64,000 nt of DNA from Coriaria nepalensis (taxonomy: Eukaryota; Streptophyta; Magnoliopsida; Cucurbitales; Coriariaceae). The stretch is from positions 937,501-1,001,500 of the forward strand of contig CP114489.1 in assembly GCA_027186245.1 (NCBI GenBank), given 5' to 3'. A model generated the notes under the pieces. It was not told the origin of the DNA and did no database searches. It was given only the letters and a program-made list of their open reading frames with translations. The translations under genes were made by a program, and so were the position numbers. Within the stretch, counting starts at the first letter, position 1, and each line of letters opens with the position of its first letter. This document shows, piece by piece, positions 32,109-42,711 of this stretch.

Positions 32109-33521
32109 TCATAATGGAAGTTTTACCTTTTGTAATCTTGGACCAGGTTTTATCCTGGGTGTTAATTGAGAGAGATAAACCTGGCACTGGATAACAGTTT
32201 TACCAATCTTGAATCCTGGAATGACGGTGAAGGCAACAAGCGGTTCAGAATCTGATGAAGTGAATGCTTCTTCAGTCACGGTTGCCATGTAAACTTCGGA
32301 AAATCTACATCCTTTCTGGATTTGAAAGATTGAGGCTTCTGGTTTGAAGGAGAAAGCTAAGCAATGAAGAAGCCAAACCCACTTAGCCATTCCTGCAAAT
32401 GAAGTGAAAAATGTAGTATCTGGAAACTGCCCAGACTTGACAAGGCTTCTCTGGTTCAGATTACCATAGAATGATGATTCCATTTTCGGGTGAATGAGAT
32501 GCAAGTACTTGACTGAGCAAAACTTTGCAAATGCTGATTTGGGATTCAGAGTGAGAAACTCCTTTGCCTTGACAGATTTCAACTCCATGAACGTCCCAAA
32601 GAATAGCTGTCGGAATTTCTTTTTAACGGGCAAAGATTCGTTTCGTAGTGTGAAATTGGGGTACTGGAAATTGTCAAACATTTCCCTGCAAACGAAAGAT
32701 TCAAGTGCAAACCATTTATGGTCATCTTTCCAGTAAACAGCATCTGGTTCAATAGCACTAGCTGCTGTATCAATATCCCAACCAGCAGAAACCATATTGT
32801 CCATGATCAACCTGACAAAACTTCGAATAGACTTAACTGCATGCCTAAGAACTCTCATGAAATGACTTGGATTCACCCCAGATAAGTGAAGATTATCAAG
32901 AGCAAATAATGGTCCACTCTGATTTAACCTCTTCTCAACCAACCTATTGTGCTTGATCCCTTCCTCCAATTTCTCCTTCAGAAATATAAGTTCAGAGTCC
33001 TTAAGTCTAACCTGAGACTCCAATTGTTTCCCCATGACTTCATACGTCTTCAAGTCACTTTTTTGCTCCTCAATATTAGCCAAAAGCATTGTTCTCTCGG
33101 GTGAAGACTCAAATTCTTTCTTAAGATAGCATTGCTTCAATTCAGACAGCTTCTTCAACTCTGCAATAATCATTTCATCAGCTTCCTGAATACCTTCAGC
33201 GTCATATGGAGATTGAGAATACTGCAACTGAGCATAAGCAGCCTTAACTGAAGAAATGTTGGCTAACAGTTTGGCAAGGAGAGCTTCTAATGAAGTTATG
33301 TTATGAAACTCCTTAGCCTGGCTGTCAAACGACTTGGATTTAGAAACGCAATTCTTACTTGAAGTCTGATCTTTCTTTGTTTCTTTTTCAAGCGAATTAA
33401 CTTTTTGAATTCCATCTAGAGGGGCTATCCCAGTTGCTGCTCTGATATGAAGAACTTTCGAAACAGCACGTGCAAATTTGCTCCTTCTTTGGGTGACATC
33501 AGAGGGTTTAACAGAATCCAT
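32109..33521 (-). CDS. DUF641 / GIL1-like protein (gravitropism and light signalling family)
   Basis: An intronless coding region of 470 residues. The DUF641 N-terminal domain lies at about residues 60-190 with SLEALLAKLLANISSVKAAYAQLQ and SPYDAEGIQEADEMIIAELKKLSELKQCY, followed by a coiled coil (SQVRLKDSELIFLKEKLEE). The C-terminal half carries NPSHFMRVLRHAVKSIRSFVRLIM, AVYWKDDHKWFALESFVCREMF and PGFKIGKTVIQCQVYLS, all typical of GIL1 relatives. GIL1 is needed for light-dependent loss of hypocotyl gravitropism; this homologue corresponds best to At3g14870 by position. The ATG at 33521 follows an AG acceptor 15 bases earlier (TTTTCATTTTAG), so an intron in the 5' leader is likely. The in-frame extension to 33557 has no ATG. 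Confidence 0.92.
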   Translation of the reverse strand: MDSVKPSDVTQRRSKFARAVSKVLHIRAATGIAPLDGIQKVNSLEKETKKDQTSSKNCVSKSKSFDSQAKEFHNITSLEALLAKLLANISSVKAAYAQLQYSQSPYDAEGIQEADEMIIAELKKLSELKQCYLKKEFESSPERTMLLANIEEQKSDLKTYEVMGKQLESQVRLKDSELIFLKEKLEEGIKHNRLVEKRLNQSGPLFALDNLHLSGVNPSHFMRVLRHAVKSIRSFVRLIMDNMVSAGWDIDTAASAIEPDAVYWKDDHKWFALESFVCREMFDNFQYPNFTLRNESLPVKKKFRQLFFGTFMELKSVKAKEFLTLNPKSAFAKFCSVKYLHLIHPKMESSFYGNLNQRSLVKSGQFPDTTFFTSFAGMAKWVWLLHCLAFSFKPEASIFQIQKGCRFSEVYMATVTEEAFTSSDSEPLVAFTVIPGFKIGKTVIQCQVYLSQLTPRIKPGPRLQKVKLPL

Positions 33522-33535
33522 CCGAAGAAGAATTC

Positions 33536-36067
33536 TAAAATGAAAATAGAAAAACACAGAGATAGAAGATGAATATGTTAGAAGACTTTACTAATTCAAA
33601 CTTCCAAAGGAACAACGGTCATAAACTCAGAGGGTGATGCTTGTAATGATGACAGATGAGGGATGAGAGAGAAAAGGAATACCGAATACGCATTAGCACT
33701 AAGATCGAGGTCAAATTAGTGTAGGGTGATAAGTGATAACTTCTTTTTGGTTGCTCCTTCAGCTTCAAGAGGGCTCTAATCTACTTGCGTTTAGGCCTTA
33801 GAAAGTGTCAAAAGGTGGGTTTAAAAAGCACAACAGAGGAAGATATGAATGGGGGGAGGAGAAGATGGGGTGGTATCTAAGAGAGAACAGAAAGCATCTA
33901 CCAATAATGACACATGGCTACATGGATATTCCATTAAAATAGAAAAAGTAAGAAGCTAAGTGATGGAAATCTAACAAAAAGAATGGAAGAACCTTTTTTT
34001 TTTTAAAAGAGAAAAAAAAAAAAAAGGATCACATGTAATTGCTTGTCTGATATACCTATCGTTCTCCACCAAACTTTTTTTTTATGTAATAAATCTCCTT
34101 CTGGCATGATTATGGTCAGAAATTAGCAATTTCCTAAAACCACACAAACATGGGCTATTATAAAAAGGTGTCTATAGTAAAACACCGCAAAGTGACCCCA
34201 CATATCTAGTAAATGGTAAGGAGATAAATGATAGTGATTTGCTCCAATTTCTCATACACAAATAAGAAATAGACCCTGAAGACTAAAGGGAATGGATTGT
34301 GCTAATAAGTACATCAAGTAATCAGCTTAAAAGGGACCCCAAGTTGAATTAAAGGAATGGGACCCAATCTAGTCATTCCGACATGGAACCAACAAGGCAA
34401 AAGCCCTTACAGGAGAATAGGAAGAAAAAAACCAAGAAATTCATGGCAAAATGGCATAAAAGATCACTATGATGAACAGAAACATACAAGTGAAGAAGAC
34501 TCTCACTGCTATATTCCAGCAGACGGCTGAATTTTCTTGACCGTACCTCGAAAATCTCGTGAGAAACAGCAGCGAGTCTTGTCAAACTCTCGCCATTGCA
34601 GCGTGAATCTCGATAAAGCAAGACGACACTCTTAAGTTCCAAATGGTCCTAGTTAGCGGCCGCCGTGAAACACTGACTCTGTTAATCGGAAAACAAAAGT
34701 ATATGAACAGGATGACATCTCTCACATCAGAATGAAAATGGAATCGATAATCATTTCCTCCTTAGAAAGTTAGAAAGGAAAATATAATAATAATAAAAGT
34801 TAAAACCTTTGCCCCCTCAAACAGGGTTTTTCAACCTCAAAAGTCATAACCATCCTAGGACCTCGATACATTACACATTTCTAATAGAATGAGTAAGAAA
34901 GGATCGGAGGACGAACCAGCAATTGAAATGCATGTTATGGAGAAAACAGTTTCCTTCTCGTGATGAGAAATCTCCTGATCTCGAGGAAAGAATCCAAGTT
35001 TCAGTCCTCGAAGCTGAGAGACAGACGGAGACCATGGGAATGGAGAAATGAGCGAGAGATTCCAGAGGTAGAATAAAAGAAAAACTAGAGAGAGAGAGAG
35101 AGATTCAAAGCTCGAGGAGGTAAGAGATGGAGAAGAACAGAGCTGGTGCCACTGAGAAGTGAGAAGAAGGGACAGAGTTGGGACACGCTTGTAATTTCAC
35201 TGGTCTTAATTAATTAATTTATTTCTTGTCTTTTCGATGGAATAAATCAATTTATTGATTTATTTTTAATTACTTAATTTATTTTCACAAATATGGAACA
35301 ATAAATGATTTCAACTATAAAATCTAGAAGTAAATAATAATTATGAGAACAAAATATATATATAGTATTATTATTATTATTGGTCAGGGATATATTGGGA
35401 ATTGTAAGAAAAATGTATGATGGAGATGTGAGGTGGCGAGAATTACGAAGCTCGCAGGTGAACGTGAAATGGAAAAAGCCGACGCGGAAATGTGACTCCT
35501 GACTGACGTTTCAGACGCGTCTGGTGTCTGGACACTATGTTGTTACTGTTTAGGACCGAAATTCCATATATCTCCTGAATGTTCTTTTTTTTTTTTAATG
35601 ATTAAATTTCAAATGGGGTTGACGGGGGATAAAAGTTGAAATGACTATGGAAAAGGAAGAAGGCCGGTCCATGGGCCCATGCAGCCCATTTCAGTCCCTA
35701 CTGCTTTAATGTAAATATATCTTGACAATGACTTTCCTGATAAGACTTATATCATATAATATCAATAATCAATATCATATAATATCATATGCTAAAATGA
35801 AAAATTGTAATTGATTCAAATTTTTAAAGAGACGTTGAAGACAGGTGGCAGACATTTCCGACCCTGCATCATCATTATTAGCAAATATTGACGTCTTTAT
35901 GACATGCATGGTTTTTCATTCACTAATAGTAATACAACATAATAATGATTCTAAGTCAAACAAAAGCAACTGTTAAGTAACTTAAGTTAATAATTTTAAT
36001 GTTGCTTTTTAGGTAGAGAATCAAAAAACATGGACCCACACGACAGTCATTAACAGATTATAAATAC
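33536..36067. other. Probable 5' leader introns and promoter of the DUF641 gene; AT-rich beyond
   Basis: On the - strand, 35160-34930 is pyrimidine-rich with a (CT) run (GA repeat at 35089-35103 on +), like a 5' untranslated exon. A second candidate noncoding exon, ending at GAGATTTTCGAG before GTACGGT (about 34550), precedes the acceptor at 33536. From 35200 to 36060 the DNA is AT-rich with GGGCCC motifs near 35670. I see no other gene. Confidence 0.45.
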
Positions 36068-37089
36068 CTGGATGGAGGAGTGATCTCAGTGATGTAATAA
36101 GCAAGGAAGTTTCCATTGATAAAGATTCAACACGAGTGCGGAATGTAGAATGATCGGCATGTTGGAAGTGTAGAACAGGTTGATGGGATATGAAGTCTGT
36201 TGTCCACGGGAAGTTTTTGAATTCATCTTCCTGAGGCACAATTACTCGGAATCCTTGGAAGTAGACCACAATAAAAAAGACCAAGAGTGTGGCGAGCAGA
36301 TTCGTCACATTGGGTAGGTTTTGTCAGTAAGAAGCCTCGCCAAGGGCTCGAACCTTGTCTGTTCGAGTTATCAGCAGCTGGAATAAGGCAACAAGGGCAC
36401 CTTTAAATTTGGCTCCTCGTCCGTTGTTTATTGTGGCGGGAATAAATGCCTTCCAGATAGTATTGTCGCTGCAAGACATTAGCAATCATCTTAATATTAG
36501 CATAAAGATTGAAAGAAACATGCACAGAGCAAGAAGGACAAGAAATCATACCATATATTAGTTTCGATGAAGAGGGAAATTGCAGAGCCTAGACCATATC
36601 CTTTCTGAATAAGCTCGTCCAAACAGATGACAAGAAGACCAGCAAAGCAGAGCTGAGTGATGATGATAATGAAATTCCCAACTCCAAGTAGGCCAACACT
36701 ACCATACATTCTTGACAGAACATAAGCAATTGCCTGACCAATAACTATCAGGATGCTGAAGAATTTTTGGGCAGCATTCAAGAGGGCGCGATCCTCCTGG
36801 ACATTGTTGTCTACTTCAATGATCTTCGAGCCAACCAAGAGTTGCATCACCATCCCGGATGTCACGATCGGAGTGATCCGGAGCTCCATGACGGTCCCGT
36901 GATTCGAAGCGAGAATGTTGAGTGTATGCCATACAGTGGGCGCTGGCTGCAAACCAAAAAGATGAAAAGGGAGATCGCAGTATACATGACTTTCTCTCCA
37001 AACGGAATTTTTCGGTTAGCGCTCTGAACTTCAGGGAGAAACGGAAGAAACGGTCTGACCAGATGAAGAACTTTAAATCCACCTTCCAT
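36068..37089 (-). pseudogene. Broken copy of Sec61 alpha (protein translocon subunit)
   Basis: On the - strand the text follows Sec61-alpha in order: [100 protein letters not shown], then after an intron [40 protein letters not shown] and [14 protein letters not shown]. Three kinds of damage are visible: about 35 bases lost after YGIHST (near 36920), a stop in place of the Arg codon in EAFYRQN (near 36327), and a frame change near 36230. The copy ends about halfway; the last transmembrane segments are absent. Introns remain, so it came by DNA duplication. Confidence 0.92.
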
Positions 37090-38019
37090 CTTCCTCCGTT
37101 AAACAAATCCAAACCAAACTGCAGAATCCACATAAGGACATAGATAAGTTATTTACAAATTTACGCATGCATAACATAACATAAACGCAGATTCAAGATA
37201 GCGTGTAATCGAACAGAATCTTGAAACTTAGGACCAAAGCAAACCAACCTATGATCGATCAGTGCAGAAACTAATCTTACGAACTCGAAAAATCAACAGT
37301 CAGTCTGAGATGAAGAACCTTGAGATGTAACTTGGAAGAAGGGATGGTTTAACTCTGTGTATTTATAGGCTGTGTATTAGATAGAGTCCTAGGCTTGGTG
37401 GCCAAGAGGTCAAATACGAATAGGAATAGGCCACGTATCCTGAGTATCGTGACGTGGATGAGTCAACTTCTATCCGATTTCTTTTTCAAACTCAAAAAGC
37501 GTAGAACTACGACCGACGATGTATGAATTTAAATATTATAATAATCTTTATAAAAATTGTATATCCAGGTTGCTTGATTGCTTCTTTTTTTTATGTTTGA
37601 AATCTGGGAAATTATTCCGTACGAAGATGGGTTGTAAATTTAGGAGTATGATTGGATCCATAATATTATTAAATAAATATTACTTTAAATATTATATTTG
37701 AACAAAGATCAAATTTAGAGACCCAACTGCTTGGCGACCCTTTTTCGTTGCGTCTTTCCCTCCCTGTAAAACTCACTTTTACGGGAAAGAATCTATAAAA
37801 AAAAAAAAGGAAAGAGGAAGCTTTTGAAAGAGAGAGGAAGTAATGGAGTTAAGTCTGCTTGACCCTCTTACGGGGACAGAGCACTGGTGGTATCCACTGA
37901 GCCAGTAAACAAAACCCATGCTCAAATTCTCACCCTCTACCTCACAGATCTCTCTTTCTCTCTCCTTCACTCTCTCTCTCTCTCTGTTTCTTTCTTTCTC
38001 TCTGGGTTTTGAGAAAGCC
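37090..38019. other. Intergenic with CT-rich leader
   Basis: AT-rich spacer, possibly with the old promoter of the Sec61 copy (37090-37350). At 37945-38002 a CTCTCTCTC tract forms the leader of the NHL gene. An ATG at 37918 is in frame with the NHL gene and would add 34 residues encoded by the CT tract; I treat it as leader. Confidence 0.55.
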
Positions 38020-40305
38020 ATGAGAAGCTCCCTTCTGCTACTGACTTTTGTAACAGTTGCAGTCACTTGCACTCTTCAGTTTCAAGCCCATGCTGCTCCT
38101 GCAGGTAACAGTTTCTTCTCCTAACTTTCTCTCTGATTTCTTTTTTAGTTTGTTTTTGATCTGTTTGGTTGATGGGTAGTTCTGATATTTGTAATTTCGT
38201 TCATGTATTACACTTCACTTAGATGTTTGTTATGAATAAAATTATGGGTTACACAGGACCATTGATAAAACACTTGTCTTCTATTCTGAAATGGACCAAG
38301 CCTTCCTCCAAAACACCCCAATCAGGTGAGTTTGCATTATTGCAATTTACATTTGAGTTTATATATATATATAGCCTGCTTATATGTTTCGTTTGTTAAT
38401 AGAGTGATCTACTGTTTTTGACAGATGGGAATGTTCTTCAATTTGAGAATGGGTACTTAGTTGAGACTGTTGTGGAGGGAAATGAGATAGGAGTAGTTCC
38501 TCACATGATCCGTGTTTCTGATGATGGAGAGCTCTTTGCGGTCGATTCGGTTAATAGTAACATTGTCAAGATTACCCCTCCACTGTCACAATGTATGCAT
38601 ATTCCTATCTTACATTATTTGTGTCATGTATGTAAAAATGATGGTTTCGATTCACATTATGAAAATAGAACATACCTTGGAGCTTAGATTGATTTAGTGA
38701 TTCTTATGTTTGTTGTGTTCTTGTACTGGGTTGAGTCGAATATAGTCAAGTGTGTTATATGAATCAGCAAGTTCCGTGATTTTCATCTTTAAATTGGGTG
38801 ATTATTTTTCGACTATGTAGTTTATTTTTTTTACTGTTTAGTCGTTTTTGTTTCAGATAGTAGAGCAAGATTGGTTGCAGGATCATTTCAAGGCTACACA
38901 GGGCATGTTGACGGAAAACCAAGCGAAGCTCGTTTTAATCACCCAAAGGGAGTAACTATGGACGATAAAGGAAATGTTTATGTTGCTGATACCTTGAATC
39001 TTGCCATCAGAAAGATTGGAGATTCTGGTACATGAGATTGATTAATTTTTTCTTCATCTTCTGTGAAAATGGCTGGTTAAATTGTTTCCTAGTAAAGAAC
39101 TTCCATCTTTGCAGGTGTCACAACAATTGCAGGGGGGAAATCAAATGTTGCAGGGTATAGGGATGGACCCAGTGAGGATGCGAAGTTCTCTAATGATTTT
39201 GATGTGATCTATGTCCGGCCCACTTGTTCGTTGTTAGTCATTGACAGAGGAAATGCTGCCCTTAGGCAAATCTCTCTAGAACAGGAGGATTGTAATCACC
39301 AATACAGTTTAATTGATACCACTGGTTTATTACTTCTTACTCATTCATAAATGAAATTTCCGAATATGCATCATATATATCCTTGTTAGGTAACCATACT
39401 TGTTTCTAATTCAATTCTTGTGTAATCCTTATGCAGATACGCTTATGGTTTTTGGTGCCGTTTTGGTAGGATATGTTACATACATGCTTCAACAGGGATT
39501 TGGCTCTTCCTTCTTTACTAGGACGGTATAAAAATAGATCTTAGTTATTACCTGATTTATAATAATAATTTAATAATAAGAGAGCTTTCGCAGTCCTTTT
39601 TGGATTTGTTAGCTTTTTAATAAAATGCAAAAAATGATGCAGAATCATCAACCTTTAGAGAGCGAATTCAAAGAACAAGCCATTAAGGAAGAGCCTACTC
39701 CTATCATGGACAGCACCAAAGAAGATCCAGGATGGCCTTCTTTTGGACAGCTTGTAATCGACCTCTCCAAGCTATCACTTGAAGCATTGGCCGGCATGTT
39801 CACATACTTCATACCGTCTCGCCCTCGATCCAGTAGTGGCAAGAAGGGCTTGACTCCTTTGAAAGATGCTCTTAGAATGTCAGACGATGAGGTTCAAGCC
39901 CAGGCCCAAGCCCGAGAAGCTCAGAGACTGAGAACTCCGCCCCCTCTTGTCGAAACTCGAAAATCTCATACTTCAAATGTAAGTGAAAAGTATTCGGAAA
40001 TGAAGCCCCGAAAACTTAAGTCGAGTAGTTTTAAGGATCCTTCTTTGTCAAGTAAGCACAGGTCTTCTTCAAAACGACACGAGTATGCTGAATTCTATGG
40101 ATCAAATGAGGTTCCTCCGTATACTGGGACTAAGAGCCAAAAGGAAAGACCAAGGCATCGCAGAGAAAAGAGTGAGGTTATTCCTGGGTCTGGTGGGATG
40201 GAGCAAAAGGCAGATGAGATCAAGGCAGGGGATTATGATGGTCCGAAGTTTGAGCATTACAATATGAGGAATAAGTATGGATCAGATTCTTCTTTCCATT
40301 TCTGA
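38020..40305 (+). CDS. NHL-repeat protein with signal peptide and membrane segment
   Basis: Seven exons, 38020-38104, 38257-38325, 38425-38592, 38857-39027, 39115-39324, 39437-39525 and 39643-40305, give 484 residues. A signal peptide (SSLLLLTFVTVAVTCTLQFQAHA) leads to NHL-type beta-propeller blades: HMIRVSDDGELFAVDSVNSNIVKI, HPKGVTMDDKGNVYVADTLNLAIRKI and FDVIYVRPTCSLLVIDRGNAALRQI. A membrane segment DTLMVFGAVLVGYVTYMLQ follows at about residue 240, then a basic, Ser-rich tail of about 220 residues, probably cytosolic. This domain order matches At3g14860-type proteins. The function is not known to me; NHL propellers usually bind other proteins. Exon 5 ends at GATACCACTG before GTTTAT, the only donor that keeps the phase. 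Confidence 0.92.
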
Positions 40306-40511
40306 TTAGTGCAACTCTGAGGAGTCTTCTTCCCAACCTTGTCAAGTTTTAGCTTGGTCATTTACACTGACATGAGTAGGTACCTAGCTATTACGAAACT
40401 ATGCAGAGGACTAACTAATCGTGTAATCTTACTACGAATCGTGTAATTTAGTGATCCTTCGGTGCTAGTATTGTTATCGAATCGATGTTTGATTAGATCA
40501 ATTGCTAATTT

Positions 40512-40839
40512 TGTAACGATCACTATTAGAATCGATTACGAATATTAAACAAGAAAATAAATCACAAATCTTTATTCTGAGTTGAAGGATTTCTTTGAGG
40601 GAAATCAACCTTCAATTACAAGTCAAGCTCGCAGACTTTACAACAATTCTGAATTACTTTTGCTTCTATCTTTAATTACTAACTCACTGTAACTAATTAT
40701 TAACGAGCTGAAGGATAACAAACTTCGTCTTCTTCTTGGATCCGATCACGTGCAACTCCCGTAATCAATTTAACCAGATCTACCGCTCTAGATTATGAGC
40801 TGAGAGATTATCTTGACCATCCAATATATGATCATGACA
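40512..40839 (-). repeat. 3' LTR of the element
   Basis: The left long terminal repeat, 328 bases. It differs from the right one by scattered substitutions and small indels (for example an extra TACTAACTCA region in the right copy), so the insertion is not recent. Confidence 0.88.
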
Positions 40840-41970
40840 ATGCCCCCTCTTCAAAGAACCTTGTCCTCAAGGTTCCCTCCAATATATGATCATGACAATG
40901 ACCCTCTTCAAAGAACCTTGTCCTCGAGGTTCCCTATAAGAATTTTCTTTGAGCCTTTTCATTGAATAGTTTGTGTGCATTAAAAGAACCAGAAAAAATT
41001 CCAGCAAGCCAATGATTCACCTTAATCTCTAAGAACTTTCTCAAATGGATAAATTCTTAAAATTTTTTAATTCAACAGTAAGAATTTTCCAAGGAATTAA
41101 GGAAATGAATACCTTTTCATTCCATGGATATCCAAGAATGAGGACTCTTTCATCGTAGGCACTTGGATATGGGTACATCACTGCATACATTTGATCCTGA
41201 GGCAAGATCCATGCAATCGTCCAACTCATTGGCAACAATGACAGAGGTTTCCACCATTTGATCCTTGTTGGATGCATTCTTGAGATCAATTGTCTCTTAT
41301 ACATTTTTAATGGGTTTACCATATTCCTTTAATTTAGTGTGCACCACTGCACGGTCAGACCAATGTGCAACCACTTCCACCTCTTCATCTTCGTTTTCAG
41401 AATAGTAATTGCAACACAGATCAATTCACGGTCAAACCAGTGTCCAACCACTTCAACCTCCTCATCTTTGTTTTCAGAATAGTGGTTTTCCTTGGACCTC
41501 TCATACTCACTTTTGATTATAGCCCTGCATCTTTCTTCGTCAACAACCTTGAAAAAAATCTTTATTCTCGCCCTTCGGTTCAATAGTCTCGAAGAACATA
41601 TTTTCAGGATCTTGAGATTCGTAAAGCACCCAAGGCTCAAGATCTCCATCAGCCGCTTGGTTATCCGCAGGTCTTTCTAATTCTTGATTCTAATCTTCTT
41701 TGACAACCCTACCATCTTTGACAAATTCAGTTAGCATCGCCCCCATGGTAGCTACCGTGGTTGTCATTTGTTCCTTCAACTCACGAGCCATAGATCGTAA
41801 TTGAATCATCCAATCACTAACGTGTGCATTTTGAGCGGCCCCCATTTCATCTAATTCTACATACATGGCATCGCTTTCTTCTTGGATTGCTGGTGGATAC
41901 TTGTAACCTTGGTCTGGAAACTCCTCACGTAGAGTTTTCTCTGCTATGAAAACACCTCGAAACGTTGCAA

Positions 41971-41981
41971 CTCTGATACCA
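41971..41981 (-). other. Primer-binding site for initiator tRNA-Met
   Basis: On the - strand the sequence is TGGTATCAGAG, two bases after the LTR end. It is complementary to the 3' end of plant initiator tRNA-Met, the usual primer of plant LTR retrotransposons. Confidence 0.88.
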
Positions 41982-41983
41982 AT

Positions 41984-42326
41984 TGTAACGATCACTTTTA
42001 GAATCGGAAACAAAAAAGAAAATCATAAATTTTTATTCTAAATTGAAGGATTTTTTTCGATGGAAATCAACCTCCAATTACAAGCCAAGCTCGCTTTACA
42101 ACAATTCCGAATAATTTTTGCTTTTATCTCTATTCTTATTTATAAACTTGGCTAAACTAACTCAATTGTAATTAATTACTACTCAACTGCTAACTCACTA
42201 TAACTAACTACTAACGAGCTGAAGGATAACAAACTCCATCTTCTTCTTGGATCCAATCACGTGCAGCTCCTATATCGTTCCGAATTATAAGCTGAGAGAT
42301 CATACTGACAATCCATGATCATGAAA
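41984..42326 (-). repeat. 5' LTR of the element
   Basis: The right long terminal repeat, 343 bases, next to the primer-binding site. Its outer end has TCATGAAA where the left copy has TCATGACA, so the terminal TG of the element's 5' end has mutated. Confidence 0.88.
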
Positions 42327-42711
42327 AATTCTTGAATTTTGTATGAACCCAATTATTCTCTTTACTCGTGATTGTAATAAAAATAAAGAACAATAGTCAT
42401 AAAATCATTTATGCTTTCTGCGATCTGCATTAAATGTTCTTTTAGCTAATGAAAATGCTGTTTGGATTAAGATTAAGTTTGAGAAGAAAGATTGCATCCT
42501 GCTTTCAAGATAAGGAAAACCATGACTAATGACTCTTGATCCTGTAAGATTACACAACGCCATGTGCAAGAACCCCTGCTTCCTAGTTAGTCCGCCAACC
42601 AATCTCCAAGAAATTAAAAAAAAAAAAGCTAGAAGTTGATTGAAAAAACCTATGACCATATGAAATCAGACTTGAGTTCCTCTTCTTACAGTGGTACTTG
42701 AAAAGAACTCC
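42327..42711. other. Intergenic, POLD3 3' region
   Basis: AT-rich DNA between the retrotransposon and the POLD3 stop codon. An 84-codon frame on the - strand has no recognisable domain. Confidence 0.5.

Larger units (their letters stand above)
40512..42326 (-). mobile_element. Non-autonomous LTR retrotransposon, Ty3/gypsy-derived
   Basis: Two direct repeats, 40512-40839 and 41984-42326, both begin TGTAACGATCAC on the + strand, with the other end at ATCATGACA (ATCATGAAA in the right copy). In the element's own orientation (- strand) the right copy is the 5' LTR. The primer-binding site TGGTATCAGAG, matching the 3' end of initiator tRNA-Met, is at 41971-41981, and the polypurine tract AAGAGGGGG lies next to the left LTR at about 40843-40852. 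Just inside it a CTTGAGGACAAGGTT stretch recalls the end of gypsy pol (LEDKV). Flanks AATTT and AATTC may be a worn 5-base target duplication. The internal part is only 1.1 kb, with a Gag-like frame (41690-41970) and no reverse transcriptase or integrase. Confidence 0.9.

Noticed and set aside
36353..36400. tRNA-like GGGCTCGAACC near 36350
   Set aside because: It is part of the decayed Sec61-alpha coding sequence (VRALGEA), with no cloverleaf around it.
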